Shown: positions 18,337 to 27,053 of the stretch, piece by piece
How the letters are laid out: each line of letters opens with the position of its first letter
How positions within the stretch are numbered: position 1 is the first letter of the stretch
Origin: Pacificibacter marinus
GTDB lineage: Bacteria; Pseudomonadota; Alphaproteobacteria; Rhodobacterales; Rhodobacteraceae
DNA: 64,000 nucleotides
Assembly: GCF_018860505.1 (NCBI RefSeq)
Contig: NZ_JAHKPU010000019.1
Span: forward strand, 186,001-250,000
Direction of reading: 5' to 3'
The notes under the pieces: model-generated
The model's database searches: none
The model's input: only the letters and a program-made list of their open reading frames with translations
What the model was told of the DNA's origin: nothing
Program-made: the position numbers and the translations under genes

Positions 18337-19758
18337 CTAACCCAGCGTGCGAATACGCGGGCGCGTATGGCCTGCCGCAGGTGCGATCATCACCTCATAG
18401 ATGGCCCAGACAAGCGCATCCAAACGGTCGGGTGACCCTGAGGCTTGAAACCCCTGCGACGTCATCTTGACCATTTGATCCTCTAAGTCGCCAAGCCCAC
18501 GGGTATGAAAAACCCGCCCCTGATCATACAAAGCCGCCACAGGTTCTGCGCGCGCCGCTTTGCCGCGTGTGGCCCGCACAGATTTGTAAGGCACCATAGG
18601 ATCAACTTGACGCAGAACGCTTTCAACCAAATCCCCACCTTGGTTGACCTCCGCCACGATTTTATCGGCTTCCCAGCGCTCAAGCGCATCGATTGCACCC
18701 TTGGCCCAAGCCGTAGGGGATGCCGCTGACATCGTTGCATCTTCCAAAACATATGCGCGCCAATCTTGTGGTGGACCTTGCGTCACAGCCCCCACGACAA
18801 TAATCCCGCATTCATCAGACCCCTTGTGCGAGGTCACAGGTGGATCAACAGCAACAACGATGCGATCAAAATCGGGTAAGCTATCTGCGCGCTCTTCTTC
18901 CAACTTCGCCAATGACCACAAGGCACCGTCTTCCTCGTCCAGTAAGACCCCATCCAATTCTTGCCGCCCCAGCCGCGTGCCGGCATAGCGCCTGCGCACC
19001 TCTTCTAAAAACGAGGGCGCTAAATTCGCTGCGTTGGCCTCGGTTGGCGCACGCGTGACAATGCTGGAGTCCAAATCCAATATTTCTTTGAGAATGCTCA
19101 CATTGCGCGGCGTCGTCGTCACCACTTGGCGCGGATCATCGCCCAAGCGCAGACCGAACTGTAGCATGTCCCACGCCTCGCGCGGCTTTTTCCACTTTGC
19201 CAATTCATCAACCCATGCGGCATCAAACTGCGGGCCCCGCAGCGCTTCGGGATCATTACCAGAAAACACCATAGCCTCTGCCCCGTTGGGCCAGACCAGC
19301 GCACGACGCGTGGCAATCCATTTGGGGCGGCGATCAGGCGGCGAACAGGCCAAAATACCGGAATCGCCAAAGACCATCACCTCGCGTGCTTGATCATAGG
19401 TCTCGCCCACCAGCGCCACGCGTTTGGCACGACCCACCTCAAGCGCGCGCGCGCCTTCCACCATAGAGCGCACCCATTCAGAGCTCGCTCGTGTTTTGCC
19501 CGCACCGCGTCCGCCCATAATCACCCATGTGCGCCAATCGCCCGCCGGCGGCAATTGATGGTCCAAGGCCCAAGCCTCGAACAAAAAAGGGAGCGCCAGA
19601 AGCGCTCCCTGATCGTTGCTTTCCAGATCATTCAAGAACTGGGTCTGCACCGCGAGATCTTCGGACGCGATCCAAGCTATCAAGGATCGCAGCCCGGGCG
19701 GCGTCAAAGTCGATGGCTCCATCAATGGTCGCAAGTTCGAGTTTTCGTCTGTCGTCAT
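18337..19758 (-). CDS. gene transfer agent large terminase (packaging ATPase/nuclease), g2-like
   Basis: The ATPase domain has Walker A GGRGAGKTRASSEW and Walker B AAWVDELAKW. The C-terminal nuclease domain has VVAVDPPVTSHKGSDECGII and ALVWAIYEVM near the end. The N-terminal segment LIAWIASED...LALPFLFEAW is what family members usually start with. The start is uncertain: ATG 19758 has a weak AAAGG site, ATG 19722 has none, and a TTG at 19683 fits the family N-terminus best. All of these overlap the small terminase gene, by about 56-131 bases. The protein cuts and pumps DNA into the head, non-specifically in gene transfer agents. Confidence 0.92.
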   Translation of the reverse strand: MTTDENSNLRPLMEPSTLTPPGLRSLIAWIASEDLAVQTQFLNDLESNDQGALLALPFLFEAWALDHQLPPAGDWRTWVIMGGRGAGKTRASSEWVRSMVEGARALEVGRAKRVALVGETYDQAREVMVFGDSGILACSPPDRRPKWIATRRALVWPNGAEAMVFSGNDPEALRGPQFDAAWVDELAKWKKPREAWDMLQFGLRLGDDPRQVVTTTPRNVSILKEILDLDSSIVTRAPTEANAANLAPSFLEEVRRRYAGTRLGRQELDGVLLDEEDGALWSLAKLEEERADSLPDFDRIVVAVDPPVTSHKGSDECGIIVVGAVTQGPPQDWRAYVLEDATMSAASPTAWAKGAIDALERWEADKIVAEVNQGGDLVESVLRQVDPMVPYKSVRATRGKAARAEPVAALYDQGRVFHTRGLGDLEDQMVKMTSQGFQASGSPDRLDALVWAIYEVMIAPAAGHTRPRIRTLG

Positions 19759-19969
19759 CAACTTTCTGCCTTTCTCTGAGCGCCGTATCTTGGGCTTTTC
19801 GCATCTCTGCGATTGCCTTTTGAACGTCAACTCCGGTGCCCACGTCTCCGCTTTCCAATCGGCACATGGCCGTTTCAAGCGCATCTATGGTGCGTTCGAG
19901 GTTTCGATTTGCAGACCCAAGAATAGATTTTGGGTCAAACTCATCCCCCACAGATGAATGCAAAGTCAT
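19628..19969 (-). CDS. gene transfer agent small terminase-like protein, g1-like
   Basis: The 113-residue protein is mostly helical and charged. Its middle (QKAIAEMRKAQDTALRERQ) looks like a coiled coil, and the C-terminus (DFDAARAAILDSLDRVRRSRG) resembles the TerS of RcGTA. It is the first gene of the cluster, upstream of the large terminase. The ATG at 19969 follows AGAGGCAGGTAAC. The family is short and fast-evolving, so the call relies on position as well as sequence. Confidence 0.85.
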   Translation of the reverse strand: MTLHSSVGDEFDPKSILGSANRNLERTIDALETAMCRLESGDVGTGVDVQKAIAEMRKAQDTALRERQKVDDDRRKLELATIDGAIDFDAARAAILDSLDRVRRSRGADPVLE

Positions 19970-20468
19970 GTGTTACCTGCCTCTCATGCTTTCTCCGCAC
20001 GAGAAACGTGAGACGGGCTCACCCCGTAAAAAACGATCGGTAAAAAGCGGCCCCCTCAGACCGCGCCAATACATTTCCACACGTCTTCTAGCATGACCAA
20101 GCAATGTCACGAGATAAGCAAAAAGTCAAGTTATTTAATGTTTTCAATAAGTTAACGACAAGCTCGTGCAAATTGAAAAATTCTTAACGCCACTTTATCA
20201 AACCCGGTTTGCCCTTTGAAAATCAAAGAAAAAACGTTCATGACTTACGTAAAGATCAGCGTAATGCGCAAATTCGTATCAATGCTGACGCGCTGTATTT
20301 CACGACCCCGCCTCTGACGACAACAAACGGCACGTCTACGCGTATGCAGCTTATTGCCGTAATTTGCTTTGGCATCCCCTTATTTTTACGATTAGCGCTG
20401 GGGCTGTTTCGCCTGACCAAAGTGCGTATTGAACCCAAAGGACAACATGAGCAGCCCGTCCAAAGGTG
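19970..20468. other. 499-bp region upstream of the gene transfer agent cluster
   Basis: This stretch should hold the promoter for the cluster, which is read leftwards from here. I see an inverted repeat GTGAG/CTCAC at about 20008-20022 and an A+T-rich zone at about 20120-20190, but no promoter I can name. The plus-strand frame at 20209-20601 overlaps the transporter gene and does not look coding. Confidence 0.45.
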
Positions 20469-21659
20469 TTATTCAACGGCAGCGCCAAAGATTGCAATCA
20501 CCGCGCAAAGCATTGCGATGACGCAGAAAAACACCATTTTGGTGATCCCTGCACCATCGCGTTTGGCTAAACCAACCGCGATCAGCGCTTGCAGCGTGTA
20601 ATAGACGGCGAAAGCTTTTGACGCCCACGAAATAATCAAAAACACATCCGCGCCCCATGTGATGGCAACGCCAAAGGCCACCAAAATAACATAGCCAAGT
20701 TTGACTGATATCCGCCCCTTTGTGAGTTCATAAATCAATCCACCTGCCCCTGAGGTGTCCGCCACAGCGGCTGAAAACTGCGCCGCTAAAGCGGCAAACA
20801 CCAATAGGATTGGCAGAATAGGCGCAACCAAAGCCATCATATCAATGATCGCCGTTTCCGAAGGCTGGATCTGATCTGCTTCAAACACATAAGCGATAAA
20901 CACTACATAGATCATATAGATAGCTGTAGAGACACCCTGGGCAATCCGCATAGAACGGACCCGCATCTTTGCATCATACTCTTGGCCCAAATAACGCGAG
21001 GTCTCAAACCCTTGCACGGTGACCAACAGGCCAAACAGCAGGCTCACACCAGCCCAACCTGTCGTAGCAACAGGGGCAAATACCATTGCATCTTGCTGTA
21101 CAGTCTCGGCCAAAAACCACCCCAATCCGAACAAAAGTCCCCCAATGATCGCAAGCTTTAGGCCAACCGACAGCTGTTCTAATCGCTCCAAAGCGGTGAA
21201 GCCTTTGGTCCATCCAACAGTCAAAATCACCGCAAAAACAGCCGAGGTCACGATCCGCCCTGCCAGTGCAGTGTCCCAAGGCGTCAAGCTGACTGCAAAA
21301 GACCCAAGCAAATTGAGGTAATAAGCAACCGAAATAATATAGGCAAAAGACAAAGCCCATGAGGCCAAGGTTTCAATGTATTTAGAAATCGGTCCGTGAT
21401 CACGTTGATCCACAGCCACGATATTAAATCGAATGACCCCGCCAATCGCGTAAGCCATCGCACAAAGCGCTGCCATCGCAAGAGGGGTCCCTGCCCCGTA
21501 AGCCTGTGCGAGGATTGGTCCAAGCACCAAAAAACCGCTGCCAATGATCGAGGCCAAAGGGGTCGCAGAGGCGCGCCAAAGCTTTGCCTTGGCCAATCGG
21601 GGCCAAGCTAAAATAGCCCCCACAAGTGCAGTCACAATAAGAATGCCTATGGTTTGCAT
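20469..21659 (-). CDS. APC-like multi-spanning membrane transporter, substrate unknown
   Basis: The 396-residue protein is strongly hydrophobic, with about 11-12 membrane segments. The first is at the N-terminus (TIGILIVTALVGAILAW). The region SIIGSGFLVLGPIL resembles the helix-1 G-rich motif of amino-acid/polyamine/organocation (APC) transporters. I cannot assign a substrate. It lies downstream of mltG on the same strand, but an inverted-repeat structure separates them, so it may be transcribed alone. The start at ATG 21659 follows GAGGGACGACC. Confidence 0.8.
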   Translation of the reverse strand: MQTIGILIVTALVGAILAWPRLAKAKLWRASATPLASIIGSGFLVLGPILAQAYGAGTPLAMAALCAMAYAIGGVIRFNIVAVDQRDHGPISKYIETLASWALSFAYIISVAYYLNLLGSFAVSLTPWDTALAGRIVTSAVFAVILTVGWTKGFTALERLEQLSVGLKLAIIGGLLFGLGWFLAETVQQDAMVFAPVATTGWAGVSLLFGLLVTVQGFETSRYLGQEYDAKMRVRSMRIAQGVSTAIYMIYVVFIAYVFEADQIQPSETAIIDMMALVAPILPILLVFAALAAQFSAAVADTSGAGGLIYELTKGRISVKLGYVILVAFGVAITWGADVFLIISWASKAFAVYYTLQALIAVGLAKRDGAGITKMVFFCVIAMLCAVIAIFGAAVE

Positions 21660-21686
21660 GGTCGTCCCTCAACGCGGCCGGCAGTC

Positions 21687-21728
21687 GCCCTTTAATAGAG
21701 AAAGGGCGCGAAAGCCTCCGCGCCCTTT
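21687..21728. terminator. two mutually exclusive hairpins between mltG and the transporter
   Basis: GCCCTTT (21687-21693) can pair with AAAGGGC (21701-21707). The same AAAGGGCGCG (21701-21710) can instead pair with CGCGCCCTTT (21719-21728). The second stem is 10 bp and perfect with an 8-base loop. The T run lies on the plus-strand side, so it is not a classic terminator for minus-strand transcripts. Confidence 0.6.
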
Positions 21729-21756
21729 TTAAATATTTTCACCTGAACTCAAACAC

Positions 21757-22923
21757 TCAGTTGGCGCTTTCAATCTCGCGCCATTTGGCGACATTGGCGT
21801 TGTGATCTGCCAAGGTAACCGCAAAGGCGTGCCCGCCCGTGCCATCTGCCACAAAGAAGATATAGGGCGTATCATCAGGGTTCACAGCAGCTTGCAACGA
21901 TGCAAGACCGGGGTTAGCAATAGGGCCAGGCGGCAAAGCTGGGATTCGATAGGTGTTATAGGGGCTATCAGATTGCAGTTCAGATTGACGCAATCCCCGT
22001 CCCAACACACCATTCCCATTGGAGACACCGTAAACCACTGTGGGGTCGGTTTGCAGGCGCATACCTTGGTTCAAGCGATTAACAAAGACGCTGGCCACTT
22101 GGCGGCGCTCTGTTGGAATGCCCGTTTCCTTTTCAATGATTGATGCCAAGATAAGCGCTTCTTGCGGTGACGAAATCGGTAAATCATCGACGCGATTTTC
22201 CCAAATTTCAGCAATACGGTTTTCTTGCGCCTCGACCATCCGCGCGATCAGATCATCCACATCTGAGGCGACTTGCACTTCATAACTATCAGGCGCAAGC
22301 GTGCCCTCAGCAGGCACCTCATCTGTATCTATAGAACCGGTAAGGAAATCGACACCTTTAAGACTTTCCAAAACACGCCAAACGGTTGTCCCCTCGGCCA
22401 CAGAAATACGGAACCGTGTATCGGCAGCGCCGCGCACTTCGGTATATTTTTCAGGAACGTCTGTCGGCTCGTTGCCGGTTACATCAGGGAAGAACTCGGC
22501 CACACGCACATAGCTTTGCGTCGCAGGATCAAGTTCACGCACCAACACATCTGTCCGGTTTACACCGATGCGATAGACAACTTCCGTGCCACAAGACGAG
22601 GCTCCACCACGCGTAACAATATCGACGATTTCTTCCATCGATGCCTTTTCAGGCACCAAGAAGGCCCCAGCTTTAAGCTGGCTCACCTTATCGGTATAAT
22701 CCGCGCCTATGCGAAAGATTGATCCGCTACTTACGGCACCTTGCTCTTCCAATTGTTTGGACACCTTCGTCATGGTCGACCCAGAGGCCACCCGCAAACA
22801 GATCGCAGAGGACAAAGGCCCTTCAGCCGTGTATTGACCTTTGCCCCAAGCAATTGCCCCTGCCAAAATGACAAGGGCAACAATGAGCAAACTCAAAGCA
22901 TTAGAAGCGATAGCTCGCCACAT
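21757..22923 (-). CDS. mltG: endolytic murein transglycosylase MltG (YceG-like)
   Basis: The 388-residue protein has a single N-terminal membrane helix (ALSLLIVALVILAGAIAWG), then a LysM-like subdomain and the YceG catalytic domain. The catalytic Glu is in ALILASIIEKETG, followed by ASVFVNRLNQGMRLQTDPTV and the C-terminal PYIFFVADGTGGHAF. It cuts nascent glycan strands in the periplasm and releases them from the membrane. The start overlaps the fabF stop (TAATG), the usual alphaproteobacterial fabF-mltG pairing. Confidence 0.95.
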   Translation of the reverse strand: MWRAIASNALSLLIVALVILAGAIAWGKGQYTAEGPLSSAICLRVASGSTMTKVSKQLEEQGAVSSGSIFRIGADYTDKVSQLKAGAFLVPEKASMEEIVDIVTRGGASSCGTEVVYRIGVNRTDVLVRELDPATQSYVRVAEFFPDVTGNEPTDVPEKYTEVRGAADTRFRISVAEGTTVWRVLESLKGVDFLTGSIDTDEVPAEGTLAPDSYEVQVASDVDDLIARMVEAQENRIAEIWENRVDDLPISSPQEALILASIIEKETGIPTERRQVASVFVNRLNQGMRLQTDPTVVYGVSNGNGVLGRGLRQSELQSDSPYNTYRIPALPPGPIANPGLASLQAAVNPDDTPYIFFVADGTGGHAFAVTLADHNANVAKWREIESAN

Positions 22924-24185
22924 TAGTCGGTCACTTTCTTAAGCACCAAAGATGCATTTGTGCCGCCAAAGCCAAAGGAGTTGGACAAGACAACGTTGAT
23001 ATCGCGTTCCACTTTTTTGTTGGGCGCAAGGTCAATCGGGGTCTCTACAGCTGGGTTATCAAGGTTGATCGTGGGCGGTGCAACTTGGTCACGAATGGCC
23101 AAGATTGAAAAAATGGCCTCAACAGCCCCAGCAGCCCCCAAAAGGTGACCGATAGACGATTTGGTTGATGACATGGTCGCCTTGTTTGCCGCATCGCCCA
23201 AAAGACGCTCAACAGCCGCCAATTCAATCGTGTCCGCCATGGTCGATGTGCCATGCGCGTTGATGTAATCCACTTCGGATGGCGCGATACCTGCACGCTC
23301 CAAAGCCGCCGTCATCGCGCGAAACCCGCCATCCCCATCAGAGGCAGGTGCCGTGATGTGATACGCATCGCCAGACAGGCCATAGCCCACGACTTCGGCG
23401 TAAATCTTGGCACCGCGCGCTTTGGCGTGCTCGTATTCTTCCAATACGACAACTCCAGCGCCCTCGCCCATAACAAACCCATCACGGTCATCATCATAAG
23501 GACGTGACGCCGCTTTGGGGTCATCCCGACGTTTGGTGGACAGCGCTTTACAGGCGTTGAACCCTGCAATGCCCAAATCACAAATCGCCGCTTCAGCGCC
23601 ACCTGCAACCATGACTTCCGCATCGCCCCATTGGATCAGACGCGCCGCATCACCAATGGCATGTGCGCCCGTGGAACAGGCGGTCACAACCGAATGGTTC
23701 GGGCCTTTAAAGCCGTATTTGATCGACACTTGACCAGAAATGAGATTGATCAACGCGCTTGTGATAAAGAAAGGCGACACGCGGCGCGGACCTTTTTCTT
23801 TCAACAAAATCGAAGTGTCGGCAATAGATGACAACCCGCCGATCCCTGACCCAAGCAATACGCCTGTGCGCAGACGGCTCTCCTCGTCCTCAGGTTCCCA
23901 GTTGGCATCAGTCAACGCCATAGATGCCGCCGCAATTCCAAACAAAATAAAGTCATCAACTTTCTTTTGCTCTTTGCGGGGCAACCAATCATCGGGATTG
24001 AATGTCCCATTGGTGCCGTCGCCGCGCTTCACTTCGCAGGCGTAATTCGTGGCCAAATGGCTCGCATCAAACCGTTGAATCGTGTCAGCAGCAGATTCAC
24101 CCGCCAACAAACGCGTCCATGTTTCCTCAACACCACACGCAAGTGGTGATACCATTCCAAGTCCTGTGACAACTACTCGGCGCAT
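22923..24185 (-). CDS. fabF: beta-ketoacyl-ACP synthase II
   Basis: The 420-residue thiolase-fold protein has the catalytic Cys in ACSTGAHAIGDAA and the two active-site His in NAHGTSTMADTIE and SSIGHLLGAAGA. The C-terminus has NSFGFGGTNASLVLKK. It extends acyl-ACP chains by condensation with malonyl-ACP. In most relatives it directly follows acpP. Here a 1.5-kb PilZ gene on the other strand lies between them, so fabF must have its own promoter, probably inside or upstream of the start of that gene. Confidence 0.97.
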   Translation of the reverse strand: MRRVVVTGLGMVSPLACGVEETWTRLLAGESAADTIQRFDASHLATNYACEVKRGDGTNGTFNPDDWLPRKEQKKVDDFILFGIAAASMALTDANWEPEDEESRLRTGVLLGSGIGGLSSIADTSILLKEKGPRRVSPFFITSALINLISGQVSIKYGFKGPNHSVVTACSTGAHAIGDAARLIQWGDAEVMVAGGAEAAICDLGIAGFNACKALSTKRRDDPKAASRPYDDDRDGFVMGEGAGVVVLEEYEHAKARGAKIYAEVVGYGLSGDAYHITAPASDGDGGFRAMTAALERAGIAPSEVDYINAHGTSTMADTIELAAVERLLGDAANKATMSSTKSSIGHLLGAAGAVEAIFSILAIRDQVAPPTINLDNPAVETPIDLAPNKKVERDINVVLSNSFGFGGTNASLVLKKVTD

Positions 24186-24226
24186 TTCGGCCCCCTCATT
24201 TTTAATCTCTCTCTCAATACACGCCC

Positions 24227-25699
24227 TTGGCGAGTGATGAAAGACCCCGCCGCATGTCTAACACCGTTTCGGCGCATCGTTGTAAACCAGATATTGACTG
24301 TCACCCCATAATATCAAGTCACGTCACGCTTTTTCAAACTGGAGAGATCGATTTGCCCCGCCAGCGCACCGGTGCAAGAGCAACCCTTTTCCGACTTGCG
24401 TCACAGCTGCGTCTGCGCGCCTGTGACGTCCTGACGGGATTGATATTTCTATCACGACCTTTTCCCCCACTTTTGAATCTTGGTCTTGCCTCGATTTTTA
24501 TAATCATTTTCAGCCCATTAACCGCTCAATCGGCTCCATCTTGCAACCTTGAAAAATGGCTAACCTCTCTCAACACTGCGGCAAACTCCTATGTCAATGC
24601 GGTGGGAACCCCAAATCAACTATCAGCGGAACGCGCATTTCGCGCACAAATGGAACGCTATTCGCGTGGGCAGTTGGTGAACCAAATTAACGCAGCAGAT
24701 CTGGGGGCCAACAAGGCCGCTTTAGAATCATTTATTGTGGCGCGGCGGCACCTTTACGACCTGTCACAGGACAATTGGACGCAAATGGCCACGCGATTTG
24801 GCGCCGATCCAAGGTTTGCGTCACAAAGCCAAGCCATGAGCACTTTCCTGCAAGAAACCGAATGTGACCCTTTCGCTGAGGATTTTTTAAACGATGATCT
24901 CGCCAAACCTTCTGTTTTAGAGCGCATCAGAAACGCGGCTTCAAGCTTAACGTCCCCTTCCAAGGCGCCAGCACCAACCGACAAAGCCCTCTCATCCCTT
25001 ACGTTTGACCCTGACAATTTCGACGCGTTCAGGGCACCGCGCTATCAGCCGAAAACCGAAAACATTACCATCCCTATATCACCGTCTCAAAATGCGCCGG
25101 TGTATTTGGGCCTGTTCACATTTTTTGCGTCAGCCTCGATTTGGGTCTGGATGCGTGTCGGCCTCGCTCAAAGACGTGCAATCCGCTACCCGTGCACCTT
25201 GCCCATCATGATTTTCGATGGCAGCGCACCGATATTAGGTGAGTTGCGCGACCTAAGCCAAATTGGTGCAAAACTAGAAACCAGCCTGAACGTTAAAGTT
25301 AAATCCAAATTGCTCATCACGATGAGCAACACCAAGCGCCAAGCCCGTGTGACATGGAAAAACCAGCATTTTATCGGCATCAAATTTGAAAAAGCACTCT
25401 CGGCAATCGAAATGACCGACATATTAGAGGTATTTTCCGCACGCGTCGTTGCAGCGCATGAGACAGCCGGTGGGTTTGACGCCCTTGTCGACGACACCTA
25501 CGGGGCCTCAGCGACAAAACTTACGGATCACATTGCACGCATAGATCAAATCGGTCACGAACACCTCGGCCTCGCTGAACTCAATGACGCCGATAAGATA
25601 GAGATTAATAGTGTATTCACGCCGCAGCCGAATCCATCGCCAAGCGGCAAAAATGACAGCCCCTTGCACAAACAAAACGGCTCAAACGTCACGACATAA
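24227..25699 (+). CDS. secreted or membrane PilZ-domain protein
   Basis: The C-terminal part (about residues 313-400) has both c-di-GMP-binding motifs of PilZ domains: an arginine cluster (QRRAIRYP, RxxxR type) and DLSQIGAKLE (D/NxSxxG). One membrane helix precedes it (VYLGLFTFFASASIWVWM, about 288-308). The N-terminal half has a hydrophobic signal-like segment ending in SPLTAQSAPSC and then a helical region (RAFRAQMERYSRG), likely periplasmic. The frame opens at ATG 24227, but a TTG at 24440 would place the signal segment at the N-terminus, so the start is uncertain. It is opposite in strand to the fab genes on both sides. Confidence 0.75.
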   Translation: MASDERPRRMSNTVSAHRCKPDIDCHPIISSHVTLFQTGEIDLPRQRTGARATLFRLASQLRLRACDVLTGLIFLSRPFPPLLNLGLASIFIIIFSPLTAQSAPSCNLEKWLTSLNTAANSYVNAVGTPNQLSAERAFRAQMERYSRGQLVNQINAADLGANKAALESFIVARRHLYDLSQDNWTQMATRFGADPRFASQSQAMSTFLQETECDPFAEDFLNDDLAKPSVLERIRNAASSLTSPSKAPAPTDKALSSLTFDPDNFDAFRAPRYQPKTENITIPISPSQNAPVYLGLFTFFASASIWVWMRVGLAQRRAIRYPCTLPIMIFDGSAPILGELRDLSQIGAKLETSLNVKVKSKLLITMSNTKRQARVTWKNQHFIGIKFEKALSAIEMTDILEVFSARVVAAHETAGGFDALVDDTYGASATKLTDHIARIDQIGHEHLGLAELNDADKIEINSVFTPQPNPSPSGKNDSPLHKQNGSNVTT

Positions 25700-25727
25700 A
25701 AAAACGGCGCCCCATAGGACGCCGCTT
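25697..25727 (-). terminator. Rho-independent terminator of acpP
   Basis: On the minus strand GCGGCG pairs with CGCCGT around a GGGGC-containing loop and is followed by TTTTTTT (25697-25703 on the plus strand as A run). It also lies at the end of the PilZ gene. Confidence 0.75.
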
Positions 25728-25751
25728 CAATACCTGTTCTAAGTCTAAAAC

Positions 25752-25985
25752 TTAGGACGCTTCAGTGATGAATTTAACTGCATCGCCGAATGTTTGGATG
25801 GTTTCAGCTGCATCGTCAGGAATTTCGATGCCGAACTCTTCTTCGAACGCCATAACCAGCTCAACAGTGTCAAGGCTGTCTGCGCCGAGGTCGTCGATGA
25901 AAGACGCTGTCTCTGTCACTTTGTCTTCTTCAACGTCGAGATGCTCAACAACGATCTTTTTCACACGATCTGAAATGTCGCTCAT
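25752..25985 (-). CDS. acpP: acyl carrier protein
   Basis: The 77-residue acidic protein has the [13 protein letters not shown] motif with Ser37 as the 4'-phosphopantetheine attachment site, then [14 protein letters not shown]. It carries acyl chains in fatty acid and lipid A synthesis. It follows fabG on the same strand after 279 bases and has its own terminator downstream. The start has GAGGAAATAAC upstream. Confidence 0.98.
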   Translation of the reverse strand: MSDISDRVKKIVVEHLDVEEDKVTETASFIDDLGADSLDTVELVMAFEEEFGIEIPDDAAETIQTFGDAVKFITEAS

Positions 25986-26264
25986 GTTATTTCCTCATAG
26001 TTATATGGGCCCGATGCCCAATTAAAGTGGCCCTCGGGCCTTTCAAAATATCGAAATCTCCGCAAGGACATCACGACATTCTATCGCGGCGACACATTGT
26101 CCCCGCTGCGAATTCTTGGCTGCTAATAGCACAATCTTTACCAGTGGCAAATGATTTGTCCCTATTTGTGCGTATCGCCTGCAGTGTTCAAGTCCCGCCC
26201 CTAAAATAGAGGCCATTTGGCATCGAAATTCTACTGAAAACACCGCACACAGACCAAGTGCCTG

Positions 26265-27002
26265 TTAAAGCATCGCCATGCCGCCATTCACGTGAATCGT
26301 GGCCCCTGTGGTATAGCCCGCCTCATTTGATGCAAGATATAGCACTGAAGCTGCGATTTCTTCCGGTGTACCCATGCGCGCTGCGGGAATTTGAGTGTTA
26401 ATTTTCTCTTTTTGATCATCCGTCAGCTTATCGGTCATCGCCGTTGCGATGAACCCAGGGGCGACACAGTTCACAGTGATGCCGCGTGACGCAACTTCGT
26501 AAGCCAAGGATTTCGACATGCCGATGACACCCGCTTTGGACGCCGCGTAATTGCCTTGACCTGGATTGCCAGTCGCACCAACAATGCTTGAGATATTTAT
26601 GATCCGGCCCCAACGCGCCTTCATCATCGGACGCAAAACACCTTTACACAAGCGCATGGTCGAGGTCAGGTTCACGTTCAAAACACTGTCCCATTCGTCA
26701 TCTGACATACGCATGAACAGATTATCGCGGGTGATGCCTGCGTTGTTGACCAAAATATCCACAGACCCCATGGCCTCTGCCGCCGCTTTTGGCAAAGCCA
26801 CAACACTGTCTTTGTCGCTCAGATTGCAGGGCAAAACATGTGCGCGTTCACCAAGCTCAGCTGCCAAGGCTTCGAGCGGCTCAACACGAGTGCCCGACAG
26901 GCCAACAGTCGCACCAGCCGCGTGAAGCGCCTTGGCAATCTCACCGCCAATTCCACCTGATGCACCGGTGATAAGTGCATTTTTACCTGTAAGATCAAAC
27001 AT
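26265..27002 (-). CDS. fabG: 3-oxoacyl-ACP reductase
   Basis: The 245-residue short-chain dehydrogenase has the cofactor motif TGASGGIGGEIAKAL, NNAGITRDNLFMRM, the catalytic Ser in NISSIVGATGN and the Tyr/Lys pair in YAASKAGVIGMSK. The C-terminus is GATIHVNGGMAML. It reduces 3-oxoacyl-ACP with NADPH. ATG 27002 follows AAGGAATACTAT; a longer frame exists but is not needed. It lies 51 bases after fabD. Confidence 0.97.
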   Translation of the reverse strand: MFDLTGKNALITGASGGIGGEIAKALHAAGATVGLSGTRVEPLEALAAELGERAHVLPCNLSDKDSVVALPKAAAEAMGSVDILVNNAGITRDNLFMRMSDDEWDSVLNVNLTSTMRLCKGVLRPMMKARWGRIINISSIVGATGNPGQGNYAASKAGVIGMSKSLAYEVASRGITVNCVAPGFIATAMTDKLTDDQKEKINTQIPAARMGTPEEIAASVLYLASNEAGYTTGATIHVNGGMAML

Positions 27003-27053
27003 ATAGTATTCCTTATTCACAAAGAGCACCAAGCCCTCATCCAAGAGTTGGGA

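Noticed and set aside
20209-20601. Plus-strand open frame of 130 codons
   Set aside because: It runs into the transporter gene on the other strand, and its start lies in the A+T-rich upstream region with no ribosome site.
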